From assembly GCA_023443745.1 (NCBI GenBank), contig JAEZTB010000043.1:1-59414 (forward strand): 59,414 bases of DNA, written 5' to 3'. The stretch is from Bacillota bacterium. Its GTDB lineage: Bacteria > Bacillota > Clostridia > DSM-8532. Below the pieces are notes generated by a model. That model was not told where the DNA came from and did not search any database. It was given only the letters and a program-made list of their open reading frames with translations. Below are positions 17,484 through 25,239 of the stretch, piece by piece. A program made the position numbers and the translations under genes. Each line of letters begins with the position of its first letter. Within the stretch, counting starts at the first letter, position 1.

Positions 17484-19371
17484 CAGAAACAAAACCAACA
17501 AAGCACGCGGCCCGAAGAATGCCGGCGCTACCATTTCCCGTTTGATGTCCTACATAACGGGCAGCTACCGCCTTCGCCTTGTGCTGGTTATCCTCTGCAT
17601 TCTGGTCAGCGCGCTGGCGGGTGTTCTGGGATCTATGTTCTTCAGGATGCTGATCGATGACTATATTACACCAATGGTTTCCGACGGCTTAAAGGACTTT
17701 ATGCCGCTTTTAAAAGTTGTCGCATACATGGGTGTCATCTATTTTGCTGGTGTGCTATGCACGCTGTTTTATAGCAAACTCATGATCTCAATCGGGCAGG
17801 GCGTGCAGAAAAAAATCCGCGATCAAATGTTCAGTAATATGCAAGCGCTGCCCATCCGCTATTATGATACTCATACTCACGGCGATACCATGAGCCGCTT
17901 TACCAATGATATCGATACTCTACGCGAGATGATCTCACGCAGCCTGCCACAGATGTTCTCCTCGCTGGTCACAGTCATTGCCTCTTTTATCGCCATGTTG
18001 TTTGTTGCACCGATCTTGGTGGTACTCGTGCTGCTTACCCTGGTCATCATGCTTATGGTGGTCAATCGGGTCGTGGGCGGCAGCGCAAAAGACTTTATCG
18101 CACAGCAGGTCAATACGGGGAAACTCACCGGATTTGCGGAAGAGATGATGACCGGGCAGAAGGTCGTCAAGGTTTTCTGCCATGAGGAGGCGGCCGGCAA
18201 GCAGTTTGATGTGCTCAACGAAGAGTTGGCGCGTTCCAACGCTGCTGCTAATGGACGCGCAAATATACTCATGCCGCTTATGATGAACATCGGAAATGTC
18301 CAGTTTGTTCTGATTGCCGTCGTTGGTGGTGCGCTGGCACTGAACGGCATCGGCGGCCTCACCCTGGGTACCATCGCCTCCTTTATGCAGCTGAGCAAAT
18401 CCTTTACCAACCCTATCAGCCAGATCTCCCAGCAGCTAAACATGGTCATTGCTGCACTGGCGGGCGCGGAGAGAATTTTTGGACTGATGGACGAGGAACC
18501 CGAGCAGGACAGCGGTTACGTCACCTTGGTTAACGTCAAAGAAGACCAGCAAGGTGAGCTGATCGAAACCGATGAACACACCGGCCTCTGGGCCTGGAAG
18601 CATCCCCACAGCGACGGCTCTTTGACCTATACCCGTCTGACTGGAGACGTACAGCTGTTTGACGTGGATTTTGGATATACTCCGGAAAAAATGGTGCTGC
18701 ACAACATCGACATCCACGCCTACCCCGGTCAGAAATTTGCATTTGTAGGCGCTACTGGGGCTGGAAAGACCACTATCACCAACCTGCTCAATCGCTTTTA
18801 TGATATTCAGGACGGTAAAATCCGCTACGACGGGATCAATATCAACAAAATATGTAAGAGAGACCTTCGCCGCTCTCTTGGCGTGGTGCTTCAAGACGTC
18901 AATCTTTTCACAGGCACAATAAGGGAGAATATCCGTTATGGCCGCTTGGATGCGACGGATGAAGATGTTGTCGCTGCAGCCCAGTTGGCGAATGCCCACG
19001 ACTTTATATCCATGCTGCCCGACGGCTATGATACGATGCTTACTTCTAACGGAGAAGGACTTTCCCAGGGTCAACGACAGCTGATTTCCATCGCCCGTGC
19101 GGCTATTGCCGATCCGCCTGTCATGATTTTGGACGAGGCAACCAGCTCCATTGACACACGAACAGAGGCGCTGGTGCAGAAGGGTATGGACTCTCTCATG
19201 CATGGGCGCACGGTTTTCGTCATTGCCCACCGACTCTCCACCGTCAAGAACTCTGATATGATCATTGTTCTCGACCAGGGCCGAATCATCGAACGCGGAA
19301 GCCATGAAGAATTGATCTCTCAAATGGGTAAATACTATCAATTGTATACCGGAGCTTTCGAGTTGGAGTAA
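17476..19371 (+). CDS. Heterodimeric ABC exporter subunit with consensus ATP site
   Basis: A 631-residue half-exporter partner of the preceding gene. After a basic N terminus come six membrane helices (about 30-330) and an unusually long linker with an inserted segment (about 345-410, containing ETDEHTGLWAWKHPHSDGS) typical of the catalytic subunit of this subgroup. Motifs are canonical: Walker A GATGAGKTT, signature LSQGQRQ, Walker B VMILDEATSSID with the catalytic Glu, and IAHRLST with the switch His. ATG at 17476 behind AAGGAGG; the 8-nt overlap with the first subunit suggests translational coupling and equal dosage. A strong terminator follows at 19398. Confidence 0.9.
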   Translation: MSNRNKTNKARGPKNAGATISRLMSYITGSYRLRLVLVILCILVSALAGVLGSMFFRMLIDDYITPMVSDGLKDFMPLLKVVAYMGVIYFAGVLCTLFYSKLMISIGQGVQKKIRDQMFSNMQALPIRYYDTHTHGDTMSRFTNDIDTLREMISRSLPQMFSSLVTVIASFIAMLFVAPILVVLVLLTLVIMLMVVNRVVGGSAKDFIAQQVNTGKLTGFAEEMMTGQKVVKVFCHEEAAGKQFDVLNEELARSNAAANGRANILMPLMMNIGNVQFVLIAVVGGALALNGIGGLTLGTIASFMQLSKSFTNPISQISQQLNMVIAALAGAERIFGLMDEEPEQDSGYVTLVNVKEDQQGELIETDEHTGLWAWKHPHSDGSLTYTRLTGDVQLFDVDFGYTPEKMVLHNIDIHAYPGQKFAFVGATGAGKTTITNLLNRFYDIQDGKIRYDGININKICKRDLRRSLGVVLQDVNLFTGTIRENIRYGRLDATDEDVVAAAQLANAHDFISMLPDGYDTMLTSNGEGLSQGQRQLISIARAAIADPPVMILDEATSSIDTRTEALVQKGMDSLMHGRTVFVIAHRLSTVKNSDMIIVLDQGRIIERGSHEELISQMGKYYQLYTGAFELE

Positions 19372-19397
19372 GAGGATAGCGAAGTAGGGTGAACACA

Positions 19398-19441
19398 GAA
19401 AGCAGACAGAGTGGTTTAATACCCTTGTCTGCTTTCTTTTT
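19398..19441 (+). terminator. Rho-independent terminator of the MarR-ABC operon
   Basis: An 11-bp perfect stem (GAAAGCAGACA at 19398-19408 with its complement at 19426-19436), a 17-nt loop and a T5 tail. It lies 27 nt past the second ABC gene. Confidence 0.88.
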
Positions 19442-19485
19442 GTAACTTCATAAACTGAGCATCCTTCTCTTTTTCCATGACCCTG

Positions 19486-20049
19486 CTAAAGATATCTACG
19501 AACTTTTTTACAGTATTTCAGGTATTCTTCACCATAAATTCTTTTTAAAGAAGCTTCTTCTTTAAGTACCTGACGATTGAAAAGCCATATGCCCAAAACT
19601 AAGTACAGCAATAATATCCAGTTTGGAATAATTAGAAAGATTCCTAGCAGAATCAATCCAAAAGCAGTATAGATTGGGTTGCGGCTGTATGCAAAAACAC
19701 CCCCTGTTACCAACGTGTCCGGATGTTCTTCGTCTATACCAACTCGAAAGCTTTTGCCAAAAGAAATCAGGCTTAACAAGAATAGTATTAAGCCCATCAT
19801 GCACAGCATTACGCCAATCCAACGCAATATTTCACTGTTAAACAGCTCAAAGCCGAGCTTCGGCCAATTTAGAGCGCTTGCAAGAATTTGATAAAAAAAC
19901 AATAAAGCAAATGGAGGAATTAAAAAATCTTTTTTATCCATCTCTCCAAATCTCATCGCTTTAATTCCCATTTTTTTTAACATAAAAACACGCGATAAAA
20001 CCAGTATTATAAGTAAGCTTATCGTTGCTACCGCAAAATACCCCTGCAT
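19486..20049 (-). CDS. Isoprenylcysteine carboxyl methyltransferase-like membrane protein
   Basis: A 187-residue protein with four to five membrane segments. The C-terminal half shows the ICMT/PEMT-family cofactor region: GGVFAYSRNPIY (the conserved RNPIY/RHPxY motif), then a hydrophobic helix pair and KEEASLKRIYGEEYLKYCKKVRRYL. Family members methylate lipids or isoprenoid-like substrates using S-adenosylmethionine; bacterial substrates are mostly unknown. I start at the ATG at 20049 behind AAAAAGGAGCGG; the reading frame extends upstream into the AlkD-like gene but without support. It follows that gene by 34 nt and may be co-transcribed. Confidence 0.75.
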   Translation of the reverse strand: MQGYFAVATISLLIILVLSRVFMLKKMGIKAMRFGEMDKKDFLIPPFALLFFYQILASALNWPKLGFELFNSEILRWIGVMLCMMGLILFLLSLISFGKSFRVGIDEEHPDTLVTGGVFAYSRNPIYTAFGLILLGIFLIIPNWILLLYLVLGIWLFNRQVLKEEASLKRIYGEEYLKYCKKVRRYL

Positions 20050-20083
20050 ATTTTCCGCTCCTTTTTGTGCGTAAAATATAAGG

Positions 20084-20791
20084 CTAGCACCTGACGTTTT
20101 TACGCTTGAATCCCAGCCTACCTTTAACCACTGCCTTTTGGATTTCATCAGCCGCCACAGGGACACTGCATTTAGTTTTACCCCGGAACACGTCTACAGT
20201 TCCGATGTTGCTTGCTACAGATACTGCTTTTTCATGCAACGGAATATAGGAAACACCTACGGTTGTGATAAAATTATTCATGGCGTATTTGGCTCGGTCA
20301 GGGTTACCGTGAATCGTTTTTTCCACTGTCTCGAGCATAGTATTCAGCTTTTCTCTGTCAAACTCCTCATCCTTGCGGTTACCCAACAGCCAGCAATAAC
20401 AGCTATATCCGGCGGACACATACAAATCTTTGCCGGTTGCAATCCATCTGTCGGAAACAGCCTGCGCAAAATCTGTTTCCGCAAGTGTTACAGCCACAAT
20501 AAAATCTGAAATCATATAAAAATAAGCGCCTTCCATCCACCTGTCAAAATCCGCTTCGGCCATTGCTTTTGGGTCTGCAATCATACCGGCAAGATACATG
20601 GCGTCATAATTTCCGGTAGCATAAAGCTCGTTCGCAAGGACCTGATTTATCTTGATTTTCTTGGTGATTGGCTTCATCGCACCTGTTGCAACTCCAAAAA
20701 GGGGTTCATGCGCACCCTGTTGCATATATACTTTTTTTGTTCGCTCAGAACCTAATAATTCAAGCTCCTGTAAAACTGTCTGAACGTTCAC
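20084..20791 (-). CDS. AlkD-like DNA alkylation repair / HEAT-repeat protein
   Basis: A 235-residue all-helical protein of the DNA alkylation repair (AlkC/AlkD) superfamily: NVQTVLQELELLGSERTKK at the start, then HEAT-like helical repeats. The stretch AMYLAGMIADPKAM matches the second repeat; the family's catalytic Trp/Asp positions cannot be placed with certainty, so it may be a non-glycosylase member. I prefer a GTG start at 20791, 6 nt after GGGAAGG, because it gives the family-like N terminus MNVQTVLQELE; the upstream TTG at 20809 has no site. It precedes the ICMT-like gene. The C-terminal KGRLGFKRKNVRC is basic. Confidence 0.72.
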   Translation of the reverse strand: MNVQTVLQELELLGSERTKKVYMQQGAHEPLFGVATGAMKPITKKIKINQVLANELYATGNYDAMYLAGMIADPKAMAEADFDRWMEGAYFYMISDFIVAVTLAETDFAQAVSDRWIATGKDLYVSAGYSCYCWLLGNRKDEEFDREKLNTMLETVEKTIHGNPDRAKYAMNNFITTVGVSYIPLHEKAVSVASNIGTVDVFRGKTKCSVPVAADEIQKAVVKGRLGFKRKNVRC

Positions 20792-20838
20792 AGATGACCT
20801 TCCCGTCAATTTATTAATGCCTATTATCTTTACTTCAA

Positions 20839-21420
20839 TTAAATCTTTAGAGAACCTCGGAACCCTCTAGCACCATAGTAAGATTCTGCTCCATTATGGT
20901 ACACAAACACAGTTTCGTAGCGACAATCACAAAAGATGGCTCCGCCGAGTTTTCTAATAGAATCTGGTGTTTTCACCCAGCTCGATGTTTTCGTATCAAA
21001 CTTTCCAAGTTTCTGAAGCTCCCGGTATTCATCTTCCGTTAAAATCTCAATACCCATGGCTTCAGCCATATCAATGGCGTTATTCTCTGGCCTATGCTCT
21101 TTCCTTGACTCCAGTGCTTCACGATCGTAGCAAACACTTCTGCGGCCTTTTGGACTTTCAGATGCGCAATCATAAAAAAGGTATTCATCGGTATTTTTGT
21201 CATAACCAACAATATCCGGTTCGCCTCCGGTTATCTCCATTTCATTGAGTGACCACAGTTTTTCAATATTAGCTTCGAGCTTTGCCTGTACTTTATCCCA
21301 TTCAAGACCTTTATGGCGGTTCAGATTCTTCTCAAAACGGGCTTTTAATGTTTTCAGTAGTTCCGCCCGTTGTTCCGGTGACAACTCTTTTTTCTTGCTG
21401 TTAATATTTTTCTGCGTCAT
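20839..21420 (-). CDS. DUF4256 protein
   Basis: A 193-residue soluble protein matching the DUF4256 pattern: LSPEQRAELLKTLKARFEKN near the start, LEWDKVQAKLE, GGEPDVVG-like GGEPDIVGYD, FYDCASESPKGRRS and the C-terminal CDCRYETVFVYHNGAESYYGARGFRG. No biochemical role is established for the family. The ATG at 21420 follows GGGGAGGGAC; an upstream extension to 21576 has no ribosome binding site and looks like leader sequence. The gene stands alone, 29 nt upstream of the AlkD-like reading frame start, so co-transcription with it is possible. Confidence 0.75.
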   Translation of the reverse strand: MTQKNINSKKKELSPEQRAELLKTLKARFEKNLNRHKGLEWDKVQAKLEANIEKLWSLNEMEITGGEPDIVGYDKNTDEYLFYDCASESPKGRRSVCYDREALESRKEHRPENNAIDMAEAMGIEILTEDEYRELQKLGKFDTKTSSWVKTPDSIRKLGGAIFCDCRYETVFVYHNGAESYYGARGFRGSLKI

Positions 21421-21584
21421 GCTAGTCCCTCCCCTATTTTTAATCAAAATAGTAAATATAATGTACACGCTTGTCAAGGTACAAATCCAGAAATGCTCAA
21501 GAATCCCTAGAAAAAGCTTTCTGCGTGAGCAGCCCACCGATAGATTGCCCCGCCGACAGTGATGTGCGGTTATCAATCAGTCCA

Positions 21585-21845
21585 CTACAGTTGACTGAGG
21601 ATTTCTTTAATCTCCGGAACACTCTTACCCGTCTCTCTCAAGCTCTTGATATTGTCGATGCGCCGGATTGTAGCTATACGATCGTATCTCCTTGTCAGGT
21701 TCTCCTCCGCCTGCTCAAAGGGCAGCATGCCTTCCTCTGTATAGAATTTAAGTGTACTGTACCTGACACCTGTCAACCTTACAAGCTCGCCGATGGTCAC
21801 ATACTCCGAGCTTTCTATTGCTTCCATGCTTCTCTGACGTGACAT
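21585..21845 (-). CDS. Small MerR-family DNA-binding protein
   Basis: An 86-residue protein consisting of little more than the MerR winged helix: YVTIGELVRLTGVRYSTLKFY (split here; helix-turn-helix at about 15-36), TEEGMLPFEQAEENLTRRYD, then RIDNIKSLRETGKSVPEIKEIL. It lacks the long dimerisation helix and effector domain of full MerR proteins (usually 110-300 residues). The ATG follows AGGAGG. It lies 11 nt after the GPP34 gene and is surely co-transcribed, so it may regulate that unit. Whether it dimerises without the long helix is unclear. Confidence 0.78.
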   Translation of the reverse strand: MSRQRSMEAIESSEYVTIGELVRLTGVRYSTLKFYTEEGMLPFEQAEENLTRRYDRIATIRRIDNIKSLRETGKSVPEIKEILSQL

Positions 21846-21856
21846 TGTGCGGCCTC

Positions 21857-22519
21857 CTAATGCGCTGATGCGGCTGAGACAATGATTACAGTAAGAATCG
21901 CTTCGATATGCTCTATCAAGTGTCTTATCATTTGGTTTGCCGGAGTCTCTTTTATTTCCTTTAATCGCGCCTTCAGTTGTTTAGCCTCATAGGCAGAAAA
22001 ATATCGCTTAATTCGATTACTTTTCTCCAACAGGCTGACCAGCGCAACAGTTTCATCCGATATGCTACCGCTTTCCAGCAGTTCCGCCCTAATTTTCTGT
22101 ATCACTTTATCGACCTCTTCAGAATTGGGTATATAGAGAGGGAGCGCAGCCAGAAATCCGCCTTTTTTCACGGTTACGCATTCTCTATCGGCCAATGAAT
22201 TGCCGATGTCCGTGATTAAGGAGTTCAGCTTCTTCGTGACAAGGCCCAGGCAATATTCCTGCGCGAGCTTATCTAATTTCACGTCTCCCCATTGTTTGAG
22301 CGAGGCCAGAAGAGAAGCCAGATAGGGCTGCTCTGCGCTTGATCCACCCGTAACGCTGACGGTTTTTCTTTCATCAATACTGATTTGACCGCTCATCATC
22401 AGCTCGATCAGACCGCTCGCCAAGATACAAGCCGGCACCTCTATGGCCATTGAGGGAACCTTACCTTTTTCGCTTACCACGCACAAAAGATATTCCTGAG
22501 CTATTGATAACTCTTTCAT
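21857..22519 (-). CDS. GPP34 (Golgi phosphoprotein 3)-like protein
   Basis: A 220-residue mostly helical protein with the start LSIAQEYLLCVVSEKGKVP, a following SGLIELMMSGQISID (small winged motif) and KLNSLITDIGNSLADRECV, the pattern of bacterial GPP34 (Pfam PF05719) proteins. In eukaryotes GPP34 binds phosphatidylinositol 4-phosphate and glycosyltransferases; the bacterial role is undefined. A hydrophobic C terminus (about 205-218) could contact membrane. I choose the second ATG at 22519, 9 nt after GAGG. First gene of a GPP34-MerR unit with a strong promoter and a 7-nt tandem repeat in the leader. Confidence 0.72.
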   Translation of the reverse strand: MKELSIAQEYLLCVVSEKGKVPSMAIEVPACILASGLIELMMSGQISIDERKTVSVTGGSSAEQPYLASLLASLKQWGDVKLDKLAQEYCLGLVTKKLNSLITDIGNSLADRECVTVKKGGFLAALPLYIPNSEEVDKVIQKIRAELLESGSISDETVALVSLLEKSNRIKRYFSAYEAKQLKARLKEIKETPANQMIRHLIEHIEAILTVIIVSAASAH

Positions 22520-22537
22520 AAACATAACCTCAACTTT

Positions 22538-22563
22538 ACTTACTACTTACTACTTACTACTTA
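22538..22563. repeat. ACTTACT heptanucleotide tandem repeat (about 3.7 copies)
   Basis: Three perfect ACTTACT units (22538-22558) followed by ACTTA. On the minus strand it lies at the very start of the GPP34 leader, immediately after the predicted transcription start. Slippage would change leader length but not the reading frame. Confidence 0.9.
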
Positions 22564-22570
22564 TGATTTA

Positions 22571-22599
22571 AGCATAAACGAATAAAATGCTGTTGTCAA
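22571..22599 (-). promoter_or_regulatory. Promoter of the GPP34-merR unit
   Basis: On the minus strand TTGACA (22594-22599), 17 bp, TATGCT (22571-22576): a near-consensus vegetative promoter with start expected around 22564, at the edge of the heptanucleotide repeat. Confidence 0.75.
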
Positions 22600-22655
22600 T
22601 ATGCTTTGAAAAAAATCTTATATACACAGTTACCAAGGCCTCCTTCACCCATGAG

Positions 22656-22806
22656 TTATCCGCCCGGCATCGCTGAAGCTTGACAGTTGTTTTTCTGATT
22701 GCCTTTCGGCAGTTCACCGTTTTTCCAGACAGCCGATCCGTTTAGTTCCATCATTTCTTGATAATCATAGCCGTCACCAGTATGCCCCTTTAGCTGTTGC
22801 TCCCAG
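22656..22806 (-). other. Unassigned open stretch, possible gene remnant
   Basis: The 280-bp gap 22600-22806 downstream of the XRE gene contains a frame without its own start reading FSWEQQLKGHTGDGYDYQEM then ELNGSAVWKNGELPKGNQ, ending at TAA 22656-22658. The composition looks protein-like but I do not recognise it. It could be the tail of a lost gene. Confidence 0.3.
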
Positions 22807-23142
22807 CTAAATTGACTTCTCCAAGTTTTTGTCTGTCAATGCAGTGGCTGTGGCATAGACTACACGTAAATCATGAGGTGTGCATAAATGTAGTATTCGT
22901 TCGATCTTGTCCAGCATTTCCTTGTTCCTATCGTCCGCTGGAAAGAATGCTCTGTCTACTGAGAAATTTAGTGTGACAGCAATAGTGTGCAGAAGCTCCA
23001 ATGACGGCATTCTGATTCCCGATTCTAATTGCTTGACATGGACAGGTGTTACTCCAAGTAATTCCGCCAGTTTTTCCTGTGTTAACTTGTTTTCTATTCT
23101 TGCATTGCGTATGGTAGCCCCAAATTCTTTTCGATTCAACAT
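22807..23142 (-). CDS. XRE-family helix-turn-helix regulator
   Basis: A 111-residue protein with an N-terminal Cro/CI-type helix-turn-helix at about residues 6-62 (FGATIRNARIENKLTQEKLA then ELLGVTPVHVKQLESGIRMP) and a helical C-terminal tail that ends HDLRVVYATATALTDKNL, resembling the short tail of clostridial phage- or sporulation-type regulators. The ATG is preceded by AGGAGG at a long spacing of 13 nt, so translation may be modest. It is divergent from the GGDEF gene, with a 176-bp A/T-rich gap between. Its targets are unknown. Confidence 0.8.
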   Translation of the reverse strand: MLNRKEFGATIRNARIENKLTQEKLAELLGVTPVHVKQLESGIRMPSLELLHTIAVTLNFSVDRAFFPADDRNKEMLDKIERILHLCTPHDLRVVYATATALTDKNLEKSI

Positions 23143-23318
23143 AATATGCTATAAGCCTCCTTAATAGTTATCTTAAAGAATACAATTGCACTTGAAAATT
23201 AACCCTTAGTATATTAAAATGTATTCTTATAGTATGCTAAAAGGTTGAGAAATCTATACACAATGGATTAATCTACTACGTAGCAGAATCGCCCTTCACA
23301 TATAGCCCTTCCGAAGGA

Positions 23319-24176
23319 ATGAAAAAAAGCATTCATGTCGGCATTTTACAAAAGGAATCGAAAAGCATGAAATTTGATAGCTTAACTCATGCAGTGGCAT
23401 CTATAGGGATGCTACAAAAATATTATCCTATTACTCGTATTTGGGATGCCAGCCATAAGCAAAAGCTTTATGAAAATGGGGAAACAGACGACCAAAAGGA
23501 GGCTTCCATCTCATTCAAGGGATTACTTGATGCAACATTCTCTATAAGGGATAATGACGGTCTGCTTGAAATTGCCACCAGTATACCGATTACTATCGGT
23601 GGACAGAACTGTTGTCTGGAACTCATTCATTTCGGTGATATGCGAACCAGCCTAAAGTCGCTCGAGTATATGCAGAGATTAGCAATCAGAGATTCTCTGA
23701 CAGATTTATATAACCGCAGGTACATTGACGAACAGTTACCAATCGATTTAGAACGTTATTTCCGAAAGAATGATCCTGTTTCGTTTATATATGCCGACAT
23801 CGATTATTTCAAAAAGATCAATGACCAATATGGGCATGTTGCCGGCGACCACATACTGAAAGAAATCTCAGCTATATTTCTTAGGTATATCCGAAGAAAG
23901 GACGGATGGGTGGGCCGTTATGGCGGTGATGAATTTTTGATTTGCCTGCCGGAACTCAACCACGTCAACGCCGGAAAAATAGCAAACCGGCTGTGCCATG
24001 CGGTTGAAAGTAATATTATTTACATCAATGGCATTCATGTAAAGGTTACCTGCAGCTTCGGTGTGCAAACCATCTATAAAACAAACGGCGTCCACTCAGT
24101 CAATCAAGTAGTGGCGCTGATGGACAAGAAACTTTACCAAGCAAAAAAGAAAGGCAGAAACAAGGTTGTTTTATGA
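23319..24176 (+). CDS. GGDEF-domain protein, probable diguanylate cyclase
   Basis: A protein of up to 285 residues. Residues about 120-285 form a GGDEF domain: DSLTDLYNRRYID, then the metal-binding ADIDYFKKINDQYGH (Asp near 155), RYGGDEFLI with an intact GGDEF, and the final KLYQAKKKGRNKVV. This chemistry makes cyclic di-GMP from two GTP. An RxxD (RRKD) lies six rather than five residues before GGDEF, so product inhibition is uncertain. The N-terminal 110 residues look like a small PAS-like or MEKHLA-type sensor. The ATG at 23319 abuts its AGGA; ATG 23367 after AAAAGGAA has better spacing. The frame is open back to 23241 with protein-like content, so the true N terminus may be damaged. Confidence 0.8.
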   Translation: MKKSIHVGILQKESKSMKFDSLTHAVASIGMLQKYYPITRIWDASHKQKLYENGETDDQKEASISFKGLLDATFSIRDNDGLLEIATSIPITIGGQNCCLELIHFGDMRTSLKSLEYMQRLAIRDSLTDLYNRRYIDEQLPIDLERYFRKNDPVSFIYADIDYFKKINDQYGHVAGDHILKEISAIFLRYIRRKDGWVGRYGGDEFLICLPELNHVNAGKIANRLCHAVESNIIYINGIHVKVTCSFGVQTIYKTNGVHSVNQVVALMDKKLYQAKKKGRNKVVL

Positions 24177-24294
24177 AAGCCAGCCCTTTTGGTCTGTATT
24201 GATAATTAACAACAACTTAAAAGCACCTTTTCAACCATAATTCTATTAAACCTTTCGCGTTCCTCAAAACAAGCATAATGTAGTTTGTAATGTG

Positions 24295-24405
24295 TCACTT
24301 ATAACTAAAGACATTCTTTAGCCATTCCTTGAAGCTCGTCATTTCACTGTTTTTCGTAGAGCGATGTAAGAAGCAATAGCAGGTGCTAAACCACCGAGCA
24401 AATAC
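24295..24405 (-). pseudogene. Fragment of a CPBP-type intramembrane protease gene
   Basis: In the 324-bp gap 24177-24500 one frame reads PYLLGGLAPAIASYIALRK then TVK and stop at 24339; a second frame continues with TSFKEWLKNVFSYK to a stop at 24295. Joined, this matches the first helix and following loop of CPBP (Abi/Rce1) membrane proteases. Nothing else of the gene is recognisable. The call is by remembered pattern. Confidence 0.45.
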
Positions 24406-24447
24406 GGTTTTTTTATTTCCGTTGGGGCGGGTGCTTTATTTTCTTGA

Positions 24448-24475
24448 CAATATCGGCCAACTTGGCCCGGTATTG
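24448..24475. repeat. Imperfect inverted repeat around TTGGCC
   Basis: CAATATCGGCCAA and its partner CTTGGCCCGGTATTG form a hairpin of about 12 bp with two irregularities, downstream of the minus-strand GNAT gene. There is no T run, so it is not a textbook terminator. Confidence 0.4.
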
Positions 24476-24500
24476 TAGGCTACCGAAAAGTGTAATAAGT

Positions 24501-24947
24501 TTATAAGCTTTTACTCAAATAAACCATATCTACCAGCTGAACACCATCTTCAAAAATTGGGTGTTCGTAGTTGTCTGTGAAAAAGTCCTTAATCCTATGA
24601 GAAATCCTAAAACCGTTTTTTTGGTAAAACTGTATTATCCATGAAATGTCACCTGTTCCCACAAGCATTGTTGTATACTTGCCCTTGTAATGCGAAAATA
24701 TGTGGCTTAAAAGCTTGCTTCCATACCCCTTACCATGCCAGTTTTCATAAGTGGCTATGTTTTTAAGTTCACAAACATCATCGCTTTCTCGCGTAACTAC
24801 GCAAACACTTTTTAAGTCGTCATCATATAATGCAAACATTTCTCCGCGATGTAAGTATTTCTCTATCATTTTCAAATCTTCATCTGCAAGAAAGAGAAGC
24901 TCAATAAAATTCAATTTATCACTATCTTCAATTTTAGTTATTTTCAT
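24501..24947 (-). CDS. GNAT-family N-acetyltransferase
   Basis: A 148-residue acetyltransferase. The core motif A, LKNIATYENWHGKGYGSKLL, contains the acetyl-CoA pyrophosphate loop (GKGYGS, the Q/RxxGxG/A pattern) at about residues 75-85, followed by the beta-bulge strand TMLVGTGDISWI and a typical FYQKNGFRI near 110. The start is the ATG at 24947 because the GTG at 24959 is itself part of the GTGGAGG ribosome binding site. Substrate not predictable; similar proteins acetylate small amines or peptides. Monocistronic. Confidence 0.82.
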   Translation of the reverse strand: MKITKIEDSDKLNFIELLFLADEDLKMIEKYLHRGEMFALYDDDLKSVCVVTRESDDVCELKNIATYENWHGKGYGSKLLSHIFSHYKGKYTTMLVGTGDISWIIQFYQKNGFRISHRIKDFFTDNYEHPIFEDGVQLVDMVYLSKSL

Positions 24948-25120
24948 TGTATCCTCCACAATTTTACTAGCTTTATTATATCACTATTATTTTCATTGAG
25001 TGGAACATGGATTAAGCACGGACTATCTTTTGAATAGGACAAATAGGAAAAAGGCCTACCCAAATGACTGACAAAGCGAATAGTTCGAGGAATGATTTGA
25101 TACTCAAATAAATACAACTA

Positions 25121-25152
25121 CCCGGCATTCACCTTTTGCGGTAAAAGCCGGG
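25121..25152. terminator. Possible terminator hairpin after the PadR-DUF4180 gene
   Basis: CCCGGC (25121-25126) pairs with GCCGGG (25147-25152), with CTTTT/AAAAG able to extend the stem inside. On the minus strand it lies 90 nt past the stop and is followed by an A/T-rich stretch lacking a pure T run. Confidence 0.45.
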
Positions 25153-25239
25153 CAGTCTTATCACACAATTTGGATCGGTTATTACGCTCCGATTTCTATT
25201 TTCATAGCATATCCTCTGCCTCTGTCATGGATTCCCCTC

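Noticed and set aside
18436..19341. 301-codon frame antisense to the second ABC gene
   Set aside because: Shadow of a well-supported gene with high G+C; no family resemblance or start signals.
22538..22563. CRISPR-like or VNTR-type array
   Set aside because: Units are only 7 bp with no spacers; it is a simple tandem repeat, and no CRISPR array exists in the window.
24448..24475. Insertion-sequence end
   Set aside because: Single imperfect inverted repeat without transposase remnant or target duplication.
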